From positions 186,001 through 250,000 of the forward strand of contig NZ_JARHUG010000003.1 of assembly GCF_029223185.1 (NCBI RefSeq): 64,000 nucleotides of DNA, read 5' to 3'. This DNA comes from Aliiglaciecola sp. CAU 1673 (GTDB lineage: Bacteria; Pseudomonadota; Gammaproteobacteria; Enterobacterales; Alteromonadaceae). The position numbers and the translations under genes were made by a program. Of the stretch, positions 43,195 through 53,932 are shown piece by piece. The first letter of the stretch is position 1. Every line of letters begins with the position of its first letter. The notes beneath the pieces are model-generated. The model was not told the DNA's origin. It saw only the letters and a list, made by a program, of their open reading frames with translations, and ran no database searches.

Positions 43195-44590
43195 GCGTCA
43201 AGCTCCCTGATATCTACAAAATGCCCAGCCAGCGCCGCTGCGGCGGCCATTGCAGGGCTAACCAAATGAGTGCGGGCGCCCCGGCCCTGGCGGCCCTCAA
43301 AGTTACGGTTACTGGTGGACGCGCAGCGATCGCCCGGCCCTAATATGTCGTCATTCATCCCCAGGCACATGGAGCAACCCGGCAAACGCCAATCAAAGCC
43401 TGCCGCTTTGAAAATGCTATCCAGTTTTTCGGCTTCGGCCTGTTCTTTCACGGCGACTGAGCCAGGTACTACGATGGCATTGACGCCACTGGCGACCTTA
43501 CCTTTTTGCGCCACTTTGGCGGCTTCACGCAGATCTTCGATACGGCTGTTGGTACAAGAGCCGATAAACACATGGCTGATGGCCACCTCACTGAGTTTCT
43601 GTCCGGGCTTTAAGTCCATGTATTTAAGTGCTTTTTCTGCAGAAGTACGGGCCACCGGATCGCTGATGCTTTGTGGTTCAGGGATCGCCTCATCGACCGC
43701 CACCACTTGGCCAGGATTAGTTCCCCAGGTGACCTGAGGTTTAATGTCCTGGGCATGTAACGTCACTACCTTGTCAAAATGGGCATCGGCATCGGATTTC
43801 AGGCTTTGCCAATAAGTCAGGGCGGTATCCCAATCTTCTCCTTTAGGGGCCCGAGGCTTATCTTGCAGATAATCGAAGGTGATCTTGTCTGGTGCAATCA
43901 GGCCTGCTTTGGCCCCGGCTTCAATGCTCATATTACAGATGGTCATACGCCCTTCCATTGACAGGGCCTCAATGGCGCTGCCGGCATATTCCATCACATA
44001 GCCGGTGGCGCCGGCATGACCGATTTTACCTATAATGGCGAGGATAATGTCTTTGGCGGTAACGCCCACTGGCAGTTTGCCATTGACCTCTATCTTCATG
44101 GTTTTGGCCTTGCCCTGTTTCAGGGTTTGAGTGGCAAACACATGCTCCACCTCAGAGGTGCCAATCCCAAAGGCCAGTGCACCAAAGGCACCATGGGTAG
44201 CGGTATGAGAGTCACCGCATACCACGGTCATACCGGGTAGGATCAGACCCAACTCCGGGCCAATCACGTGCACGATGCCCTGACGCTTGTGGCCCACCGG
44301 GAAAAGCTCGACACCCTGTTTTTGGCAGTTTTCCTTCAGGGTCACCAGCTGCAGTTTATTGGCATCGCCGCAGGCATCCAGTGCCAATGAGCGGGTAGAA
44401 ATGCTGTGATCCATGGTCGCAAAGGTGCGTTCGGGACAGCGTAGCTTACGGCCTTTTTCCTCAAGGCCGGAAAAGGCTTGCGGAGAGGTCACCTCGTGGA
44501 TCAGGTGGCGGTCGATATAAATCAGGTTATCTGTACCGACTTGGGCCACCAGATGGGCATCCCAGATCTTCTCATATAAGGTCTTACCCA

Positions 44591-44591
<1 letters not shown>
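43191..44591 (-). CDS. leuC: 3-isopropylmalate dehydratase large subunit
   Basis: LeuC of about 466 residues; start [15 protein letters not shown] at 44591, where ATG overlaps the leuB stop by one base (TGATG). The 4Fe-4S cysteines are in [13 protein letters not shown] and [33 protein letters not shown] is the aconitase signature. Works with LeuD. It sits in the leuABCD operon. Confidence 0.97.
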
Positions 44592-45688
<1,097 letters not shown>

Positions 45689-47245
45689 CTAGACTCCTGC
45701 AATTTTCTGTTGTTGTTTTTTCTCGTCAATCTGGTCGGCCAAACAGGTGTTGTTCAGCACGTAAATCAATGCCTTTACCCCGGCTTCGACAATGTCGGTG
45801 GCAAGACCGATACCGTTGAAACGACGACCGTTGTACTCGGCAACCACACTGACCTGCGCCAACGCATCGGCACCTTCGCCTTTGGAGTCCAACTTAAAGT
45901 CGACTATTTCCACATCGCGCTTGCCGATGACCTGGATAATGGCATTAAAGGCGGCGTCTACCGGACCATTCCCGGTGGCCGATGCGGTTCCCTCTTTATC
46001 GCCCATGCGCATTTTTACAGTTGCTGATGGGATCATCCCTTTGCCGGCGTTGGCATGCAGATACAAAAGCTCATAAAAGGCTTGCTGCTGCTTTTGTTGG
46101 TCAAAGAACACCAAGGCTTCCAGATCGTAGTCAAAAACCTGGCCTTTTTTATCGGCCAGTTTCAAAAACGCCTGGTACAGGGTATCCAAATCATAATCTT
46201 CATCTTTGTAACCCAGTTCCAACATGCGGTGTTTGATCACATGACGGCCCGAGCGCGAGGTCAGATTCAGATGGTTTTTGTTAATACCCACACTCTCTGG
46301 CGTCATAATTTCATAGGTATTTTGCGCTTTTAAGACCCCATCCTGGTGAATGCCTGAGGAGTGGCTGAAGGCATTGCTACCGACAATGGCCTTATTGGCC
46401 TGCACCGGCATATTACAGATTTGGCTGACCAGCTTTGAGGTGCGGGAAATCTCCTGGCTGCGAATACCGGTTTTTAGTCCTAACAGCGCCTCACGGGTTT
46501 GCAGGATCATGGCGATTTCTTCCAGCGAGCAGTTCCCGGCGCGCTCGCCGATGCCGTTGATGGTGCACTCAATTTGCCTGGCGCCATGCTGCACTGCAGC
46601 CAGGCTGTTCGCTACCGCCAAGCCCAAATCGTTATGACAGTGCACCGAGATAGTGGCTTTATCGATATTGGGCACACGGTTAAACAAGGTTTGGATAATG
46701 GCACCAAATTCACTGGGGATGGTATAGCCTACGGTGTCTGGAATATTGACCGTGGTGGCGCCCGCATCAATTGCCGCTTCCACCATCCGGCACAGATAAT
46801 CGATATGGGTGCGTCCGGCATCCTCACAGGAAAATTCCACATCATCGGTATAACGACGCGCATGCTTTACAGCGTTTACCGCCATCTCCAGCACCTCTTG
46901 TTGGGACTTGCGCAATTTTGCCCCCACGTGAATATCTGAGGTGGCGATAAAGGTATGGATACGAAAACGCTCGGCGACTTTCAGGGCTTCACCACAAGCA
47001 TCGATATCGGCCATCACTGCGCGGGAAAGACCACAGACGATGGCATTTTTGACTTCCCGGGCAATGGTTTGTACTGACTTGAAATCACCTGGCGAAGAGA
47101 CCGGAAAGCCCGCTTCGATAATGTCGACACCAAGCCTTTCCAGCGCCAGCGCAATTTGAAGCTTCTCTTTTACGCTCAGGCTGGCCGGCAGTGCTTGCTC
47201 GCCGTCTCGTAAGCTGGTGTCAAAAATCTTCACTCTGTCTGTCAT
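45689..47245 (-). CDS. leuA: 2-isopropylmalate synthase
   Basis: Start taken at [20 protein letters not shown], the normal N terminus; the frame continues 25 residues upstream into the leader terminator and is not expected to be translated. The DRE-TIM barrel with [20 protein letters not shown] and the C-terminal regulatory domain (about residues 390-518, feedback by leucine) are both present. It catalyses the first committed step of leucine synthesis and leads the operon, behind an attenuator. Confidence 0.97.
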   Translation of the reverse strand: MTDRVKIFDTSLRDGEQALPASLSVKEKLQIALALERLGVDIIEAGFPVSSPGDFKSVQTIAREVKNAIVCGLSRAVMADIDACGEALKVAERFRIHTFIATSDIHVGAKLRKSQQEVLEMAVNAVKHARRYTDDVEFSCEDAGRTHIDYLCRMVEAAIDAGATTVNIPDTVGYTIPSEFGAIIQTLFNRVPNIDKATISVHCHNDLGLAVANSLAAVQHGARQIECTINGIGERAGNCSLEEIAMILQTREALLGLKTGIRSQEISRTSKLVSQICNMPVQANKAIVGSNAFSHSSGIHQDGVLKAQNTYEIMTPESVGINKNHLNLTSRSGRHVIKHRMLELGYKDEDYDLDTLYQAFLKLADKKGQVFDYDLEALVFFDQQKQQQAFYELLYLHANAGKGMIPSATVKMRMGDKEGTASATGNGPVDAAFNAIIQVIGKRDVEIVDFKLDSKGEGADALAQVSVVAEYNGRRFNGIGLATDIVEAGVKALIYVLNNTCLADQIDEKKQQQKIAGV

Positions 47246-47270
47246 GGCCTGATCCGCCTTGTTGTGTTCC

Positions 47271-47300
47271 AAAAAGTAAAAACCCGTGCTGGGCACGGGT
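47271..47300 (-). terminator. leu operon transcription attenuator (terminator hairpin)
   Basis: On the minus strand ACCCGTGC (47300-47293) pairs with GCACGGGT (47289-47282) around a short loop and is followed by TTTTACTTTTT. The 5' arm is also exactly complementary to GCACGGGT at 47340-47333, which is part of the leader-peptide gene, giving a mutually exclusive antiterminator. Confidence 0.9.
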
Positions 47301-47330
47301 TTTTTAATCTCTATCGCCAATCGGCAATAC

Positions 47331-47387
47331 CTACCCGTGCAAACGTGCTGCCATAAGGAGTAGGAAAGCGAGAGAGGCGTGTTTCAT
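47331..47387 (-). CDS. leuL: leu operon leader peptide
   Basis: An 18-codon reading frame, [18 protein letters not shown], with five leucines including three in a row (CTA CTC CTT at 47363-47355). It ends in TAG 31 bases before the attenuator stem. The stop region contains the antiterminator half GCACGGGT, so a ribosome stalled on Leu codons leaves it free to pair, while a ribosome reaching the stop covers it. The ribosome site is weak. This fits leuL in placement, codon content and RNA design. Confidence 0.85.
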   Translation of the reverse strand: MKHASLAFLLLMAARLHG

Positions 47388-47418
47388 GTTATTCAGATGT
47401 ATTGAATTACTGGCCCTA

Positions 47419-47447
47419 TTAGTAACCTGGCACAAAAAATCAGTCAA
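47419..47447 (-). promoter_or_regulatory. Candidate sigma-70 promoter of the leu operon
   Basis: TTGACT at 47447-47442 and TACTAA at 47424-47419 on the minus strand, separated by 17 bases, about 32 bases upstream of the leader ATG. The -35 matches 5 of 6; the -10 is weak, so the position is provisional. Confidence 0.5.
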
Positions 47448-47595
47448 CCAAAAATTAGGTAAATAATTTCGATTTTCTGTTTAAAGATGGCTTGCTGCGT
47501 CAGTCTGTTTGTTTTATGTGGTATTGGTGAGATGTTTATTCTAAATATTCAGCGTTTTTGCAATGCGGGGTTTATCCCAGGAATATTTTTAGAAC

Positions 47596-47611
47596 TGGCA
47601 CGTTAGTTGCG
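47596..47611 (+). promoter_or_regulatory. Sigma-54 promoter of the flagellar operon
   Basis: TGGCACG-TTAG-TTGCG matches the -24/-12 consensus TGGCACG-N4-TTGC(A/T) in all invariant positions. It lies 37 bases before the flhA ATG. In Vibrio and Pseudomonas, flhA is RpoN/FlrC-FleQ dependent, in agreement. Confidence 0.9.
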
Positions 47612-47647
47612 ATGCACGGTCAGACGTCAATATTTTGTTGTTTGACC

Positions 47648-49747
47648 ATGGAATTACCGGCTTATTTAACACGCATCAACAAGAACCAGGTACAGCAATT
47701 CACCTCAGGCCTCGGGGCGCCACTGGTATTGCTGGCGATTATGGGCATGGTGGTTCTGCCTATACCGCCGTTGTTGCTGGATATTTTGTTCAGTTTCAAT
47801 ATCGCCTTGTCCCTGGTGGTCATTCTGGTGGCTGTCTTCACCAAGCGTCCCATCGATTTTGGTGCATTTCCCCTGGTCCTTTTGATTGCCACCATTTTAC
47901 GTCTGGCCTTGAACGTGGCCTCTACCCGGGTGGTTTTGCTCGAAGGACATGAAGGTGGAGATGCCGCCGGTAAAGTGATTCAGTCTTTCGGCGAAGTGGT
48001 AATTGGCGGTAATTTTGCCGTGGGTATTGTGGTCTTTGCCATCTTGATGATCATTAACTTCAAGGTCGTCACTGCTGGTGCCGGGCGGATTTCAGAAGTA
48101 AGCGCCCGCTTTACCTTGGACGCCATGCCGGGTAAGCAGATGGCCATCGATGCCGACCTTAATGCCGGCTACATAGATTCAGACGAAGCCCGCCGCAGAC
48201 GCCAGGAAATCACCTCGGAAGCAGATTTCTATGGTTCAATGGATGGTGCCTCAAAGTTTGTCAAAGGCGATGCTATCGCCGGCCTTTTTATCATGCTGAT
48301 CAATATCGTGGGTGGCCTCTTCATCGGTATGATCCAACATGATTTGAATTTCTCCAGTGCCCTTGAAATCTACACCATCCTGACCATCGGTGACGGTTTG
48401 GTGGCACAGATCCCCTCACTGTTACTGTCGGTGGCCACCGCCATTATCGTCACTCGCGAAAATGAAGAGCAAGAAGTCGGCACAGAGCTCAAAGGGCAGT
48501 TGGGTAACCGCCGTGCGTTGGTCATTGCGGCGGGGATTCTGTTTGTGATGGGGATTGTACCCGGCATGCCGCACATGGCGTTTTTAAGCTTTGCGTTTTT
48601 GTTGGGGGGCTACGCCTTCTGGGATTGGCGTAAAGAACAGCAGCAGGCCAAAGAAGGCGCCTTGCAGCCGGTCCAACCGGAGCAGTCCAGACAATCCACC
48701 GAAGTGAAAGAGTTGGGCTGGGACGACGTACAGCACGTCGATACCATCGGCTTGGAGGTGGGCTATCGCTTGATCCCCTTGGTGGATAAATCCCAGGGCG
48801 GAGAGTTGCTTGCTCGTATCAAAGGGGTGCGCAAGAAGTTATCACAGGAACTGGGGTTCCTTATCCCACCTGTACATATCCGCGATAACCTCGACCTGAA
48901 TCCTAATACTTATACCATTGCCATGTTGGGTGTAACCCTTGGCGAAGCGGATATCAGCCATGACAGTGAACTGGCCATCAATCCTGGTCAGGTGTTTGGT
49001 AAGTTGGATGGCAAACCGACCAAGGATCCGGCCTTTGGCCTGGATGCGGTATGGATAAGGCCGAATCAGCGAGAGCATGCACAAACCTTGGGCTATACGG
49101 TAGTGGATGCCGCCACGGTGGTGGCCACCCATTTAAGCCAACTGTTAACCAACAATGCTTATCAGTTGCTGGGCTATGAAGAAGTGCAACAACTGCTGGA
49201 TATGCTGGCCAAACAAAATCCGAAGCTGGTGGAAGGGCTGGTGCCGGATATTCTGCCCATGAGCACCGTGGTAAAAATTCTGCAGACCCTGTTATATGAA
49301 GGCGTACCCATTCGCGATCTGCGCAGCATTGTACAAACCCTGTGCGAGTATGGTCCTAAGAGTCAAGATCCCGACGTTCTGGTGTCTGCTGTGCGTATCT
49401 CTCTGAAGCGTTTGATCGTGCAGCAGGTCAACGGTGGCGCCAAAGAAATCCCCGTTATTACTTTATCTCCGGATCTGGAACAGATATTGCACCAGTCATT
49501 GCAAGCGGGTGGTGGCGATGGTGCCGGCATCGAGCCTGGGTTAGCGGAGCGCTTGCAGAAGTCTTTAACCGATGCGGCGCAACAACAGGAAATGGCGGGT
49601 GAACCAGCGGTATTGTTAACCTCTGGAATGCTCAGGCCAATTTTGTCCAGGTTCCTTAAGCACGCCATACCCGGGTTACATGTGCTGTCATATCAGGAAA
49701 TTCCCGATGACAAGCAAATCAAGATTGTCAGTGCAGTAGGTCAGTAA
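47648..49747 (+). CDS. flhA: Flagellar export apparatus protein FlhA
   Basis: Start taken at MELPAYLTRINKNQ, since an upstream extension would run through the sigma-54 promoter. It has eight membrane segments in the N-terminal half with the FHIPEP signature (RISEVSARFTLDAMPGKQMA) and a cytosolic C-terminal domain (residues ~340-700) that docks chaperone-substrate complexes. FlhA forms the nonameric export gate. First gene of the flagellar/chemotaxis run. Confidence 0.96.
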   Translation: MELPAYLTRINKNQVQQFTSGLGAPLVLLAIMGMVVLPIPPLLLDILFSFNIALSLVVILVAVFTKRPIDFGAFPLVLLIATILRLALNVASTRVVLLEGHEGGDAAGKVIQSFGEVVIGGNFAVGIVVFAILMIINFKVVTAGAGRISEVSARFTLDAMPGKQMAIDADLNAGYIDSDEARRRRQEITSEADFYGSMDGASKFVKGDAIAGLFIMLINIVGGLFIGMIQHDLNFSSALEIYTILTIGDGLVAQIPSLLLSVATAIIVTRENEEQEVGTELKGQLGNRRALVIAAGILFVMGIVPGMPHMAFLSFAFLLGGYAFWDWRKEQQQAKEGALQPVQPEQSRQSTEVKELGWDDVQHVDTIGLEVGYRLIPLVDKSQGGELLARIKGVRKKLSQELGFLIPPVHIRDNLDLNPNTYTIAMLGVTLGEADISHDSELAINPGQVFGKLDGKPTKDPAFGLDAVWIRPNQREHAQTLGYTVVDAATVVATHLSQLLTNNAYQLLGYEEVQQLLDMLAKQNPKLVEGLVPDILPMSTVVKILQTLLYEGVPIRDLRSIVQTLCEYGPKSQDPDVLVSAVRISLKRLIVQQVNGGAKEIPVITLSPDLEQILHQSLQAGGGDGAGIEPGLAERLQKSLTDAAQQQEMAGEPAVLLTSGMLRPILSRFLKHAIPGLHVLSYQEIPDDKQIKIVSAVGQ

Positions 49748-49785
49748 CGGCACCGCAGTAATCAGACGGTGGCAGGAGGGGAAAG

Positions 49786-51120
49786 GTGAAAATCAGACGC
49801 TTTTACGGTAAAGACATGCGTGATGCGCTAACTCAGGTCAAGGCAGAGCTGGGTGGGGATGCGGTGATCATGTCCAACAAAAAAGTGGGCGATGGCATTG
49901 AGATTGTGGCGGCCTATGACAGAGAGCCGCCAGTCAAGGCTCCCATTCAGAAACCTGCGATCAACCCTCAGGCCGCAGCACCACAGCCGCAGGCAAAACC
50001 GCAAGGTAGAACGCCTTCCTTAAGTGAAATCATTGGTGACAGTGGTCCTGATAGCCTGCGTGCTTTATTGGAAAAGCAGATGGGCCATGAAAAAGCGCCT
50101 GCGCCAATCAAAGCACCCCGTCCGGCCCAGGTCAGTGTTGCCGCTGACAAAATGCCGGAAGAGAACTTCAATGAGTGGGATGCCTTCTCTGAAGAAAAGA
50201 ACATGTCGGATATCCGTCAGGAACTTAAATCTCTGCGTAATGTGCTGGAGTTTCAGGTTTCTGGGCTGATGCGTGAACAGCGTAAACAAACCCGTCCACT
50301 ACATGATTTTTTGGTAGACAGACTGGAGCGCATGGGTATCAGTGCCAATTTGTCTGAGCAATTGGTTTCTTTTGCTCCGCCGAATGCAGAAGAGCGTGAT
50401 GCCTGGATCTTCCTGATGAAGTTGCTTGCCAATCGTCTACACACCACCCACAACGATATTCTGCGTCAGGGTGGGGTTGTGGCGCTGGTAGGGCCAACCG
50501 GCACCGGCAAGACCACCACCATTGCTAAATTGGCCGCGCAGTATGCCCAACGTCACGGTCATCAACAAGTAGCCTTGATCACGACCGACAGCTATCGTAT
50601 CGCCGCTTATGAGCAATTGGCCACTTACGGCAAGATTATCGGTTGTACAGTGCGTAAAGCCTGTAATGCTGAGGAGTTGTCTGAGCTTCTGCATCAGTTC
50701 CGCAGCAAAGGATTGGTGCTGATTGATACAGCCGGATTTGGTCAAAGAGATACCAGATTAATCAAACAGTTAGATACTTTGAGTCAGTCCTCTTATACTA
50801 GTATCAGACATTATCTGGTTTTGGCTGCAAATGCCCAGCGCCAGGTAATGGAACATCAGGTACAGGCTTACGGGCAGATTTCCTTGCAGGGCTGTATTTT
50901 CACAAAACTGGATGAATGTTACAGTTTGGGCGAAGCTATCAGCGTCGCCATTGAGCACAAGTTGCCTGTCAGTTATTTGACAGAAGGACAAAAAGTGCCA
51001 GAGGACATCAAGGCAGCCGAAGCCAAGTACATAATTACCTGTGCAGCAAGGCTATTTAAGCAGTATGCTTTAATGCCCCATAAAACGAAGCAAGTTGTAA
51101 ACTCAGCAGTATCAATATGA
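49786..51120 (+). CDS. flhF: Flagellar biosynthesis GTPase FlhF
   Basis: GTG start behind AGGAGG. SRP-type GTPase: N-terminal MKIRRFYGKDMRDALTQVKA, a basic/proline-rich spacer, the N domain, then G domain with VALVGPTGTGKTTTIAKLAA, DTAGFGQRD and TKLDECYSLGEA. FlhF marks the cell pole for flagellum placement and is balanced by FleN, which overlaps the stop by 4 bases. Length (444) normal. Confidence 0.96.
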   Translation: MKIRRFYGKDMRDALTQVKAELGGDAVIMSNKKVGDGIEIVAAYDREPPVKAPIQKPAINPQAAAPQPQAKPQGRTPSLSEIIGDSGPDSLRALLEKQMGHEKAPAPIKAPRPAQVSVAADKMPEENFNEWDAFSEEKNMSDIRQELKSLRNVLEFQVSGLMREQRKQTRPLHDFLVDRLERMGISANLSEQLVSFAPPNAEERDAWIFLMKLLANRLHTTHNDILRQGGVVALVGPTGTGKTTTIAKLAAQYAQRHGHQQVALITTDSYRIAAYEQLATYGKIIGCTVRKACNAEELSELLHQFRSKGLVLIDTAGFGQRDTRLIKQLDTLSQSSYTSIRHYLVLAANAQRQVMEHQVQAYGQISLQGCIFTKLDECYSLGEAISVAIEHKLPVSYLTEGQKVPEDIKAAEAKYIITCAARLFKQYALMPHKTKQVVNSAVSI

Positions 51121-51989
51121 TTGAGGATCAAGCGAGTAGCTTAAGAAGAATGAATCGACCCAGCTTAATTAAGGTCATTGCCGTCACCGGTGGTAAAGGC
51201 GGCGTGGGCAAGACCAATATCACCCTTAATACTGCAATCGCTATGGCGAAGCAGGGCAAGCGTGTGCTGGTGCTTGATGCCGACTTGGGTTTGGCTAATG
51301 TGGATGTAATGCTTGGCCTTCGAGTTGAGAAGAACCTCAGTCATGTACTCTCCGGAGAGTGTCTGCTTGAGGATGTGCTGGTGGAAGGGCCCTATGGCGT
51401 CAAGATAGCGCCTGCCTCCTCTGGTACACAATCCATGACCGAACTCACCCCTACCGAGCATGCCGGCCTGATCCGCGCATTCAGCGAATTGCGTAGCGAA
51501 ATTGATGTATTGATTGTGGATACTGCTGCCGGTATCTCCGATATGGTGCTCAGTTTCGCCCGCGCCGCACAAGATATTCTGGTGGTGGTCTGTGACGAGC
51601 CCACTTCCCTGACCGATGCCTACGCCCTGATTAAAATCCTCAACCGTGATCACGGTGTATTCCGCTTTAAGATTGTGGCCAACATGGTTCGCAACTTACG
51701 TGAAGGGCAGGAACTCTTTGCTAAACTCTCAAAAGTGACCAATAGATTCCTAGATGTGGCGTTGGAATTAGTAGCAACTGTTCCTTTTGACGAAAATATT
51801 CGCAAGGCGGTAAGAAAGCAGAAGGCAATTGTTGAAGCCTTTCCTACTTCACCGGCCGCAGTGGCTATCAATAATCTGGCAAAGCAGGCCGCGCAATGGC
51901 CGATACCCTCTCAGCCAGGTGGACATTTAGAATTTTTCCTCGAACAATTGGTCAGTCAGCGTTCCATTGCCGAGCGAGATAATGTGTGA
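51117..51989 (+). CDS. fleN: Flagellar number regulator FleN/FlhG
   Basis: A MinD/ParA-type ATPase with deviant Walker A AVTGGKGGVGKTNITLN, LVLDADLGLANVDVMLGLRV and DTAAGISD. FleN/FlhG counts polar flagella by antagonising the FleQ/FlrA regulator and FlhF. Starts within flhF's stop (ATGA) and its stop overlaps the fliA GTG start. Confidence 0.95.
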   Translation: MIEDQASSLRRMNRPSLIKVIAVTGGKGGVGKTNITLNTAIAMAKQGKRVLVLDADLGLANVDVMLGLRVEKNLSHVLSGECLLEDVLVEGPYGVKIAPASSGTQSMTELTPTEHAGLIRAFSELRSEIDVLIVDTAAGISDMVLSFARAAQDILVVVCDEPTSLTDAYALIKILNRDHGVFRFKIVANMVRNLREGQELFAKLSKVTNRFLDVALELVATVPFDENIRKAVRKQKAIVEAFPTSPAAVAINNLAKQAAQWPIPSQPGGHLEFFLEQLVSQRSIAERDNV

Positions 51990-52711
51990 ATAGTAAAGCC
52001 GCAGCCTATCAGCAATTGGATGATAAGCAGAAGCTGGTGGAGCAACATGCCACCTTAGTGAAGCGTATTGCTCACCACCTGATGGCACGTTTGCCTGCCA
52101 GTGTTTTAGTTGACGATCTAATCCAAGCTGGCATGATAGGACTGTTGGAAGCGTCGAAAAATTTTGACGGCTCCAAAGGCGCCAGTTTTGAAACCTTCGC
52201 GGGTATTCGTATTCGTGGCGCCATGCTGGATGAAATTCGCAAGGGCGACTGGACACCACGTTCTGTGCACCGTAATCATCGCACCATTTCTGAAGCCATT
52301 TCTCAGGTCGAAAAGGAAAAGGGCGGTGATGCCAAAGATGCGGAAGTGGCAGCCAAGCTCAATGTGAGTCTGGACGAATACCATTTGATGCTGACTGAAG
52401 TTAATGCTGGCCGGATGGTGGGAATTGAGGATCTTGGGGTCACCGAAGATGTAATATCAACGGAGGATTCCAAAGGCAGCGATACCCCCTTTGAGGATTT
52501 GTTGCAGGGATCATTTCAAAAAGCGCTGGCCCATGCTATTACTACACTGCCTGAGCGAGAAGCCATCGTATTGTCCTTGTACTACGATGAAGAACTGAAC
52601 CTTCGGGAAATCGGTGAAGTGCTGGAAGTGAGCGAATCGAGAGTGAGCCAAATTCACAGCCAAGCCATGCTGAGACTACGCAGTCGGATGGAATCCTGGC
52701 GCGAAGATTAG
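51986..52711 (+). CDS. fliA: RNA polymerase sigma factor FliA (sigma-28)
   Basis: GTG start overlapping the fleN stop. A 241-residue FliA with region 2 (LPASVLVDDLIQAGMIGLLE), region 3 and region 4 (LNLREIGEVLEVSESRVSQI). It directs late flagellar and chemotaxis genes and is held by FlgM until the hook is complete. Operon position flhA-flhF-fleN-fliA is the polar-flagellate standard. Confidence 0.96.
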   Translation: MNSKAAAYQQLDDKQKLVEQHATLVKRIAHHLMARLPASVLVDDLIQAGMIGLLEASKNFDGSKGASFETFAGIRIRGAMLDEIRKGDWTPRSVHRNHRTISEAISQVEKEKGGDAKDAEVAAKLNVSLDEYHLMLTEVNAGRMVGIEDLGVTEDVISTEDSKGSDTPFEDLLQGSFQKALAHAITTLPEREAIVLSLYYDEELNLREIGEVLEVSESRVSQIHSQAMLRLRSRMESWRED

Positions 52712-52755
52712 CCTAGAATAATAACGAATTTGTTGAATCCTCATTGGAGGCGGTT

Positions 52756-53139
52756 TTGGATAAGAATATGAAAATTCTTGTCGTCGATGACTTCTCGACG
52801 ATGAGGCGAATCATCAAGAATCTCTTGAAAGACCTGGGTTTCACCAACGTGTCTGAAGCAGACGACGGCAGCACCGCTTTGCCTATGCTGCAGCAGGGAG
52901 ATTTTGATTTCGTCGTCACCGACTGGAACATGCCCGGAATGCAGGGTATTGACTTGCTCAGGGCCATCCGCGCCGACGATAACCTTAAACACCTTCCGGT
53001 TTTAATGGTAACGGCCGAAGCCAAGAAAGAGCAGATTGTGGCTGCAGCCCAAGCCGGTGTGAACGGCTATGTGGTTAAGCCCTTCACTGCGGCCACTTTG
53101 AAAGAAAAACTGGAAAAGATATTCGAGCGCCTCGGTTAG
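52756..53139 (+). CDS. cheY: Chemotaxis response regulator CheY
   Basis: The TTG at 52756 follows GGAGG by 5 bases and gives the typical start (M)[18 protein letters not shown]; a TTG 12 bases earlier lies inside the ribosome site. D11-D12, phospho-acceptor D56, the Thr in VTAEA and the Lys in KPFT are all present. Phospho-CheY binds the flagellar switch. First of the che genes after fliA. Confidence 0.95.
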   Translation: MDKNMKILVVDDFSTMRRIIKNLLKDLGFTNVSEADDGSTALPMLQQGDFDFVVTDWNMPGMQGIDLLRAIRADDNLKHLPVLMVTAEAKKEQIVAAAQAGVNGYVVKPFTAATLKEKLEKIFERLG

Positions 53140-53173
53140 TCCTGGCGGATCCTCAAGTTTAAGGAACGCCTGT

Positions 53174-53920
53174 ATGACAGAATCCATTCAAGCGCCAATG
53201 TCATTGGAAGATGCAAGGCAGCTGGTCACATTACTCGAAAAGGAAGATTATCAGGGCGCTACCGCCCTGCTGGAAGCTATTAGCTTACAGGATTCCATGG
53301 AGTTATTTGCCCAGGTAGGAAAATTAACCCGCCAGTTGCATGACTCACTAAATAGTTTCCAAATCGATGATCGTCTTGCCGATTTGACTAAGGAAGATCT
53401 TCCCGACGCCAAATCCAGGCTCAATTACGTCATAGACACTACCGAAGATGCAGCCAACCGCACCATGGATGCGGTTGAGACCAGCATGCCAATTGCTGAG
53501 CGCCTAAACGCCCGTATTCATGATGTGCTTCCAGAGTGGAAGAAGCTGATGGAGCGGGATATTCAGCTTGGTGACTTCAAATCGCTGTGTCACAACGTGG
53601 ATAGTTTGCTGAAAGAGGCTGATGCTGATTCAGCTAAACTTAATCAACTGCTCACAGAGATATTGATGGCCCAGGGTTATCAGGACTTGACTGGGCAGGT
53701 GATCCGCAAGGTGATCGTGCTGGTAAAAGAAGTGGAAGATAGCTTGGTAAATATGCTGACCATGTTTGGTGATTCAGATGTGAGTGAGAAAACCAAGAAA
53801 GCCAAGAAGAAACCAGACAAGGTAGAAGCCGAAGGACCAATTATCGATGCGTCTAATCGCGATGATGTTGTCACTGGTCAGGACGACGTAGATGATCTAC
53901 TTTCAAGCTTAGGGTTTTAA
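53174..53920 (+). CDS. cheZ: CheY-P phosphatase CheZ
   Basis: Helical protein of 248 residues ending with the CheY-binding tail DDVDDLLSSLGF. The active-site region AQGYQDLTGQVIRKVIVLVK contains the phosphatase Gln and adjacent Asp. It follows cheY by 34 bases and precedes cheA. Long linker before the tail is normal. Confidence 0.95.
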   Translation: MTESIQAPMSLEDARQLVTLLEKEDYQGATALLEAISLQDSMELFAQVGKLTRQLHDSLNSFQIDDRLADLTKEDLPDAKSRLNYVIDTTEDAANRTMDAVETSMPIAERLNARIHDVLPEWKKLMERDIQLGDFKSLCHNVDSLLKEADADSAKLNQLLTEILMAQGYQDLTGQVIRKVIVLVKEVEDSLVNMLTMFGDSDVSEKTKKAKKKPDKVEAEGPIIDASNRDDVVTGQDDVDDLLSSLGF

Positions 53921-53932
53921 GGGGAGTTGGGC

